From RGIG5299 sp045542315 (lineage in GTDB: Bacteria > Bacillota > Clostridia > Oscillospirales > RGIG5299): a stretch of DNA of 14,893 nt. A model generated the notes under the pieces. That model did not search any database. It was not told the origin of the DNA and saw nothing but the letters and a program-made list of their open reading frames with translations. The translations under genes were made by a program, and so were the position numbers. The DNA lies in the NCBI GenBank assembly GCA_045542315.1, contig JAZQKU010000095.1:1-14893 (forward strand), given 5' to 3'. Shown here one piece after another: positions 7,143-11,871 of the stretch (the first letter of the stretch is position 1; the number at the start of each line of letters is the position of its first letter).

Positions 7143-7748
7143 TTATTTAAAATCTCCGATTTCTTTATTCTTGTAATAATAAATCCTGTCTTTTTCTGAA
7201 ATCTCTCTCAAAACCTTGCAGGGATTTCCGACAGCAACAACATCGGACGGTATATCCTTCGTAACGATGCTTCCTGCACCGATAACGCTGTTTTCTCCGA
7301 TTCTAACACCGGGAAGAATTACTGCGCCGGCTCCTATCCAGACGTTATTTCCGATAAATACAGGCAGATTGAACTGCGCGCCTTTTTTTCGAAGCTTTGG
7401 ACAAATTGGATGACCTGCAGTTGCAACAGTAACGTTGGGTCCGAACATTACGTCGTCACCAACGAAAATATCTGCGTCGTCAACGAGCGTTAAACCGAAA
7501 TTTGCGTAAACTCCCTTTCCGAAATGGACGTTTGCGCCCCAATTTGCTTTCATTGGCGGCTCAATATATGAGCCTTCTCCGTAATCGGCAAAAAGCTTTT
7601 TGATTATGTTGTTTCGTTTTTCGCGCTCACTCGGCCGTGAATTATTAAAGTCATAAAGCAGCTCGAGGAATTCCTCCTGCTCATTAAGAAGACCGTCTTC
7701 ATCGGGGTAATAAAGCTCACCGCTTTTTATATCATTTCGAAGCGACAT
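7143..7748 (-). CDS. Hexapeptide-repeat O-acetyltransferase (maltose/galactoside type)
   Basis: This 201-residue protein has the length and order of maltose/galactoside O-acetyltransferases (LacA/Maa), which move acetyl from acetyl-CoA to sugar hydroxyls. An N-terminal helical cap (about 1-58; starts near SGELYYPDED) leads to left-handed beta-helix hexapeptide repeats (about 60-185), including IFVGDDVMFGPNVTV, VFIGNNVWIGAGAVIL and VRIGENSVIGAGSIVT. The catalytic His is expected at H113 in TAGHPI. The end VVAVGNPCKVLREI is also typical. The natural acceptor is unknown; many members are general detoxifying enzymes. The start is 7 nt after the luxS stop, so the two are co-transcribed. Confidence 0.88.
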   Translation of the reverse strand: MSLRNDIKSGELYYPDEDGLLNEQEEFLELLYDFNNSRPSEREKRNNIIKKLFADYGEGSYIEPPMKANWGANVHFGKGVYANFGLTLVDDADIFVGDDVMFGPNVTVATAGHPICPKLRKKGAQFNLPVFIGNNVWIGAGAVILPGVRIGENSVIGAGSIVTKDIPSDVVAVGNPCKVLREISEKDRIYYYKNKEIGDFK

Positions 7749-7755
7749 AAATATA

Positions 7756-8223
7756 TTATATGGGGTAAACCATATTCTCCTTTTTCCAGTTATTTAGAAC
7801 CGATTTCATTGTTTTGCAGATATTCTTTGCACCCGAAAGGTCATGGTCAAGCCAGTTTCCGCATTCCTTTGAGGAAGCGGCACCGAGAATAACCCCCTCG
7901 TAGCCGATAATATAGTCGCATGCGCGAAGGAATATAGAAAGCGCAATCTCTTCGTCGAGATTTCTCGTAAGAAAATAAAGACCCGTTCTGCAGCCCATGG
8001 GACCGACGTAAATAATACTGTCGGAATACTCGGAAGAGCGTGCGTAACAAGCGAAAAGATGCTCAACGGTATGAAGCGCCGAAATGGTGGGGATCTCGTC
8101 GCTGTTTGGCTTTGCAACGCGGATATCAAATGCTGTCACGTCACCCATAACAGATGAAACGTAAAATCCCTTTTCAAGAATATCATGGTCGATCGTAAAG
8201 CTCTTAATAACTGAAGTTTCCAT
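7756..8223 (-). CDS. luxS: S-ribosylhomocysteine lyase LuxS
   Basis: LuxS splits S-ribosylhomocysteine into homocysteine and DPD, the precursor of the signal AI-2, as part of the activated methyl cycle. The 155-residue length is normal. The metal ligands are present: His51 and His55 in HTVEHLFA and Cys121 in SKECGNW; Glu54 is the catalytic acid/base and Cys78 in MGCRTGLY the second catalytic residue. The start ATG has AGAGG 6 nt upstream. It lies 48 nt after the ACT-domain gene, from which it is separated by a hairpin, and no promoter is visible in that gap. Pfs (the nucleosidase that makes its substrate) is not in the window. Confidence 0.95.
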   Translation of the reverse strand: METSVIKSFTIDHDILEKGFYVSSVMGDVTAFDIRVAKPNSDEIPTISALHTVEHLFACYARSSEYSDSIIYVGPMGCRTGLYFLTRNLDEEIALSIFLRACDYIIGYEGVILGAASSKECGNWLDHDLSGAKNICKTMKSVLNNWKKENMVYPI

Positions 8224-8240
8224 AAAATACCTCTAAAGAT

Positions 8241-8266
8241 AACGGAATTGCAGTTGCAATTCCGTT
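8241..8266 (-). terminator. Hairpin between the lysine genes and luxS (attenuator or weak terminator)
   Basis: AACGGAATTGC (8241-8251) and its exact complement (8256-8266) form an 11-bp stem with a 4-nt loop; with the last two loop bases it is a 12-bp palindrome around GT. On the minus strand the 3' tail is ATCTTTAG, which has only a three-base T run. This is a poor U-tract, so the hairpin may be a leaky terminator or an RNA processing/stability element. It ends 17 nt before the luxS start. Confidence 0.5.
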
Positions 8267-8271
8267 GAAAT

Positions 8272-8715
8272 TTATTCATTAAACAATTCTTTGATTTTTG
8301 CGGTATATTCGGGCGCAATAAGGCAGGAAATATCATAAGTAGAGGTGTTTACCATTTTTATATCGCATTCTGCCTTTGCAAAAAGCTCAAACACGTAAGC
8401 GGCTACACCGGGTTGGTTTTCCATACCCTTGCCGAAAAATGATATTTTCGTATTACCTGAAAAGACCGAAGCCTTAAGATCCTTGTGACCTGCAAGCAGG
8501 GAAACGAGATCGGAAATTTGCTCGTCTGAAATGGTAAAGGAAAGCTCAACGGTCTCCTTTGCGGGATAGGACTGTGAGATCATATCAACGTCAATTCCCG
8601 CATTGCGAAGCAAACCGAAAATATAGGCAAGCACACCGTGACGGTTTTCAACCTGCTTGAGAGTGATAAGCGATACGTTTTCGGTTACCGTAACGTCCGT
8701 AATCAGATTTTTCAT
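8272..8715 (-). CDS. Stand-alone protein with two ACT domains (aspartokinase regulatory-like)
   Basis: This 147-residue protein has no kinase domain. It has two ACT-type halves: residues about 15-75 (VSLITLKQVENRHGVLAYIF...AGIDVDMISQ) and about 85-145 (TKISFFGKGMENQPGVAAYVFELFAKAECDIKMVN). The order and the phrases GVAAYVFELFAKA and DIKMVNTSTYDISCLI closely resemble the C-terminal regulatory half of aspartokinase, including the beta subunit made from B. subtilis lysC (about 165 residues). It sits 13 nt after dapB in the lysine operon. A reasonable inference is that it binds lysine or threonine and acts with an aspartokinase encoded elsewhere, or that it is an independent amino-acid sensor. 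The family is known; this exact role is not. Confidence 0.85.
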   Translation of the reverse strand: MKNLITDVTVTENVSLITLKQVENRHGVLAYIFGLLRNAGIDVDMISQSYPAKETVELSFTISDEQISDLVSLLAGHKDLKASVFSGNTKISFFGKGMENQPGVAAYVFELFAKAECDIKMVNTSTYDISCLIAPEYTAKIKELFNE

Positions 8716-8728
8716 AAAAACACCTCGT

Positions 8729-9493
8729 TTATAACGAAATCACGTCTGAAAGAAGGTCTTCCATGCTGTAAAGTCCGTTTTCTTTACATACGATAAACTT
8801 TGCTGCATTTAATGCACCGGCGGCAAAAACACGCTTGGAATAGGCAGAGTGAGAAAGTGTGATTACCTCGTCCTCGCCGGCAAAGATAACGTCGTGCTCA
8901 CCGACGATGGTGCCGCCTCTTATTGAGCTAATACCTATCTCGTTTGCATCGCGCTTCTTTCTTACCGAGTGCCTGTCGTAAACGTATTCGGCATTGAAAT
9001 CAACGGCTTCTGCCGCAGCGTCCGCAAGCATGAGAGCAGTACCCGACGGAGCGTCGATCTTCTTGTTGTGGTGCTTCTCAACTATCTCGATATCAAAGCT
9101 TCCCGAAAGCACCGAAGCGGCCTTCTTTACCAAGGCGGAAAGAAGGTTTACGCCAAGCGACATATTTGCGGTAAAGAACAGGGCGACCTGCTTTGAAGCT
9201 TCCTTTATGAGTGCTTTTTCCTCATCGTTAAGACCTGTTGTGGCAATAACGGCGGGAGTTTTTGTCTTGATAGCGTAATCAAGCAAGCCTTTAAGGCAAG
9301 ACGGATGAGAAAAGTCAATAATAACGTCTGCTTTTCCGTCAATTTCCGAGAAAGAACGGTAAACAGGGAAATCAGCAGTCTTTTCGGCAATATCGACACC
9401 TGCGGCAACAACGGAATCCTTATCGTTATTGATAAGGTCACATACGTTTCTGCCCATATAACCGAAGCAACCGTTAACGATTACCTTTAACAT
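8729..9493 (-). CDS. dapB: 4-hydroxy-tetrahydrodipicolinate reductase DapB
   Basis: DapB reduces 4-hydroxy-tetrahydrodipicolinate to tetrahydrodipicolinate with NAD(P)H. The 254-residue length is within the family range. The nucleotide-binding motif NGCFGYMGRNV is at 7-17. The catalytic segment EKHHNKKIDAPSGTA (139-153) contains the His141-His142 pair, Lys145 and the substrate loop DAPSGTA. The segment FTANMSLGVN (107-116) is also typical. It is 21 nt after dapA, with a ribosome binding site in the gap, in the lysine block. Confidence 0.96.
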   Translation of the reverse strand: MLKVIVNGCFGYMGRNVCDLINNDKDSVVAAGVDIAEKTADFPVYRSFSEIDGKADVIIDFSHPSCLKGLLDYAIKTKTPAVIATTGLNDEEKALIKEASKQVALFFTANMSLGVNLLSALVKKAASVLSGSFDIEIVEKHHNKKIDAPSGTALMLADAAAEAVDFNAEYVYDRHSVRKKRDANEIGISSIRGGTIVGEHDVIFAGEDEVITLSHSAYSKRVFAAGALNAAKFIVCKENGLYSMEDLLSDVISL

Positions 9494-9514
9494 TTTAACA
9501 TCCTCACTTTCGAA

Positions 9515-10393
9515 TTACAAAAGGGAATAGCTCTTAAGTACTTCCTTGAGATATGCGGCATTTTTATCGGAAAGCTCGCAAAGAGGAAGTCTCAGATCAC
9601 CGACGTCCATACCCATATAGTTCATTGCGCATTTTACGGGAATGGGGTTTACGTCGATGAAGAGATCGTTCATCAGCTTGAGATTTTTGAAGAATATCTC
9701 TTTTGACTTTTCGTATTCACCCTTGAAATAAAGGTCGCATATATCGTGCATCTCGGTAGGAATAACGTTTGATGCAACCGATATAACACCCTTGCCTCCG
9801 AGGGCAAGAACGGGGAGAGTCTGGTCGTCGTTTCCGGAGTAAACGTCAAGCTCGGGACATTCGGAAAAAAGCGCGGCAATAGCCGAAATATTACCTGATG
9901 CCTCTTTTGTTGCAACGATATTTTTGTGGCCGGCAAGCTCCTTATAAGTGTCAAGCGCAATACCGCAGCCCGTTCTCGAGGGAACGTTGTAAAGTATCAT
10001 GGGGATATCGGCATTGTCTGCAATTTTGAGGAAATGCTTTGCAAGACCTGCCTGTGAAGCCTTGTTGTAGTAGGGGGTAACCGACAAAATAGCATCGGCA
10101 CCGAGCTCCTTTGCTTCTTTTGAAAGCCAAACGGCGTAGTCGGTATCGTTGCTTCCGGTGCCCGCAATAACGGGAACACGGCCTGCGGTTGCCTTTATAG
10201 CGCATTCAATGGTTTTTGTATGCTCCTCGTCGGTGAGAGTAGATGACTCGCCGGTGGTACCGCATATTACGATAGCATCGGTTCCTTTTTTGATCTGATA
10301 ATCAACGAGATAAGCAAGCTTTTCGTAATTTACTTTATTGTCGGGAGTGAAGGGCGTTACGATAGCAACGCCTGCGCCTGTAAAAATACTCAT
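9515..10393 (-). CDS. dapA: 4-hydroxy-tetrahydrodipicolinate synthase DapA
   Basis: DapA condenses pyruvate with aspartate semialdehyde, the first committed step to lysine and diaminopimelate. The 292 residues give a full TIM barrel. Lys163 (ATKEASG) is the Schiff-base lysine; Thr46-Thr47 (GTTGES), Tyr135 (LYNVPSRT) and Arg140 complete the catalytic set. Comparing with the E. coli allosteric lysine site (numbered +2 here), Ser50, His58, Asn82 and Tyr108 match, but E. coli His53 is Asp55 and Glu84 is Tyr86, so lysine inhibition may be weak or absent. It lies 21 nt after asd and 21 nt before dapB. Confidence 0.96.
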   Translation of the reverse strand: MSIFTGAGVAIVTPFTPDNKVNYEKLAYLVDYQIKKGTDAIVICGTTGESSTLTDEEHTKTIECAIKATAGRVPVIAGTGSNDTDYAVWLSKEAKELGADAILSVTPYYNKASQAGLAKHFLKIADNADIPMILYNVPSRTGCGIALDTYKELAGHKNIVATKEASGNISAIAALFSECPELDVYSGNDDQTLPVLALGGKGVISVASNVIPTEMHDICDLYFKGEYEKSKEIFFKNLKLMNDLFIDVNPIPVKCAMNYMGMDVGDLRLPLCELSDKNAAYLKEVLKSYSLL

Positions 10394-10414
10394 AAAATCA
10401 CCTGATATGCAAAA

Positions 10415-11503
10415 TTATTTTTTGGTTATATAACCCTTTGAGGTGAGAAGCTCTGCAAGCAATACCGCGCCGCCTGCCGCACCTCTCAAGGTGTTGTGGG
10501 AAAGACAAACGAATTTGAGGTCATACTGACTGTCGGGACGGAGTCTGCCAACAGAAACAGCCATACCTTTTTCGAGATTGCGCTCGGAATTGATCTGAGG
10601 ACGGTTATCCTCTCTGAAGTAGTGAACGAACTGCTTGGGTGCAGAGGGAAGGTTAAGCTCCTGAGGCTCGCCCTTGTAGCTTTCTATTACGGAAATAGCT
10701 TCTTCAATGTCAACCTTTTTTTCAAAAGAAGCAAATACCGCAGCAAGATGACCGTTCGTTACGGGAACACGGATGCACTGCGTTGTAATTGCGGGCTCGG
10801 AGGCCGGAACTATCTCGCCGTTTTCTATCTTACCCCAGATCTTAAGAGGCTCCTTCTCCGACTTTTCCTCTTCGCCGCCGATGTAGGGGATTACGTTATC
10901 TACCATTTCGGGCCAGCTCTCAAAGGTCTTTCCTGCACCGGAAATTGCCTGATAGGTGCAAGCAAGAGCTTTGGTAAGACCGTATTTCTTATCAAGAGGC
11001 CAGAGTGCGGGAACATAGCTCTGGAGAGAGCAGTTTGATTTAACTGCAATAAAGCCTCTCTTTGTGCCAAGACGCTTTTTCTGCGATTCGATTATCTCGC
11101 AGTGAGAAGCGTTGAGCTCGGGAATGATCATGGGAACGTCGGGAGTAAAACGGTGAGCGCTGTTGTTTGAAACAACGGGACACTCTGCCTTGGCGAATTT
11201 TTCCTCCAAGGCCTTAATTTCATCCTTTTTCATATTTACCGCGCAGAAAATAAAGTCAACTGCTTCAACGATCTTGTCAAAGTCTGCTTCGGTATCAAGA
11301 ACCGTCATTTTAAGTATCTTTTCGGGAGCCTTTGTGTCAAGCGCCCAACGTCCGCCGAGAGCTTCCTCGTAGCTTTTGTTTGCGGAACGTGCGGAAGCTG
11401 CCAAAACGGTAATGTCAAACCAGGGATGCTCGGAGAGCAAGGAGATAAATCTCTGACCAACCATACCGGTACAGCCTACGATTCCAACTTTCAATTTTTC
11501 CAT
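10415..11503 (-). CDS. asd: Aspartate-semialdehyde dehydrogenase (archaeal/fungal-type sequence)
   Basis: This enzyme reduces aspartyl phosphate to aspartate semialdehyde with NADPH, the common step for lysine, threonine and methionine. The 362-residue protein has the NADP-binding motif GCTGMVGQRF (10-19), the catalytic Cys158 in KSNCSLQ, Gln185 in TYQAISGAG, the block NVIPYIGGEEEK (203-214), and His252 in VPVTNGH. Phrases such as RFISLLSEHPWF, VLAASARSANKSY and NVIPYIGGEE put it closer to the archaeal/fungal (Hom2-like) branch than to the short E. coli-like or typical Bacillus forms; this is a known branch in some anaerobic bacteria. It is the first gene after the lysine riboswitch. Aspartokinase itself is not in the window. 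Confidence 0.95.
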   Translation of the reverse strand: MEKLKVGIVGCTGMVGQRFISLLSEHPWFDITVLAASARSANKSYEEALGGRWALDTKAPEKILKMTVLDTEADFDKIVEAVDFIFCAVNMKKDEIKALEEKFAKAECPVVSNNSAHRFTPDVPMIIPELNASHCEIIESQKKRLGTKRGFIAVKSNCSLQSYVPALWPLDKKYGLTKALACTYQAISGAGKTFESWPEMVDNVIPYIGGEEEKSEKEPLKIWGKIENGEIVPASEPAITTQCIRVPVTNGHLAAVFASFEKKVDIEEAISVIESYKGEPQELNLPSAPKQFVHYFREDNRPQINSERNLEKGMAVSVGRLRPDSQYDLKFVCLSHNTLRGAAGGAVLLAELLTSKGYITKK

Positions 11504-11570
11504 TTAAAACACCAATCCTTAATATTTACTCAAAAAAATAACAAATTATGTGAATATTGTTTGAAACAAT

Positions 11571-11595
11571 AAAAAAACCGGTTGAAATACCGGCT
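11571..11595 (-). terminator. Riboswitch-controlled intrinsic terminator
   Basis: On the minus strand a 7-bp stem AGCCGGT (11595-11589) pairs with ACCGGTT (11582-11576), one pair being G-U, with a 6-nt loop, and is followed by a run of T (11577-11571). It lies between the lysine aptamer and asd, the usual place for an L-box attenuator. Confidence 0.85.
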
Positions 11596-11642
11596 ACCTT
11601 TGTTGTATAATATAACTGTAAATTATATTCTACTAAAGATAG
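11594..11642 (-). promoter_or_regulatory. Antiterminator hairpin of the lysine riboswitch
   Basis: The 3' strand of aptamer helix P1, CTATCTTT (11642-11635), can instead pair with AAAGGTAG (11601-11594; one G-U pair). Inside this, GTAGAATATAA (11633-11623) pairs with TTATATTATAC (11615-11605) with a single mismatch, around a 7-nt loop. The result is a long hairpin that excludes P1 and takes the two basal pairs of the terminator stem. Without lysine it should form and allow readthrough into asd. Confidence 0.75.
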
Positions 11643-11799
11643 CACTTCATTTGCTTTACAAATGACAGTCGGGAAGCTTTCACCGTCACGACCAGGCAGT
11701 GTCTTACCGGGAAACACCCCCTTCGGCGCAAATGCCTTTCACACAAAAGCTTTCCGGAGCAAATAATGTGTTACTTATCACCAGCGCACCTCTATCCTT
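11635..11799 (-). promoter_or_regulatory. Lysine riboswitch (L-box) aptamer
   Basis: On the minus strand P1 is AAGGATAG (11799-11792) with CTATCTTT (11642-11635). Between them the L-box landmarks occur in the right order: GATAGAGGTGCG at the 5' side, the GATAAGTAAC kink/loop element, GTGTGAAAGGC, GCGCCGAAGGGGG, a GCCTGG segment, GGTGAAAGC and GACTGTCA, then the P5 hairpin CATTTG...CAAATG. The order and wording match the B. subtilis lysC and Thermotoga asd lysine riboswitches as I remember them. The span of about 165 nt is normal. Lysine binding should stabilise P1 and so permit the downstream terminator, turning off the operon. Confidence 0.95.
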
Positions 11800-11802
11800 A
11801 AT

Positions 11803-11831
11803 ATTATATCTCTAATATTATATATTGTCAA
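11803..11831 (-). promoter_or_regulatory. Sigma-A promoter of the lysine operon
   Basis: On the minus strand a perfect -35 TTGACA (11831-11826) and a perfect -10 TATAAT (11808-11803) are 17 nt apart. The transcript is predicted to start near 11797, which is at the very first bases of riboswitch helix P1, so there is almost no RNA upstream of the aptamer. The leader from there to asd is about 295 nt. Together with the aptamer, antiterminator and terminator, this accounts for most of the gene-free stretch 11504-11871. Confidence 0.88.
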
Positions 11832-11871
11832 CCGTTTTTTTGCTACAAAATGCATTTTATAAGGAAGTTAT

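Noticed and set aside
11526..11717. 63-codon open frame on the minus strand upstream of asd
   Set aside because: It runs through the lysine aptamer and terminator, whose RNA structure explains the conservation; no ribosome binding site of note.
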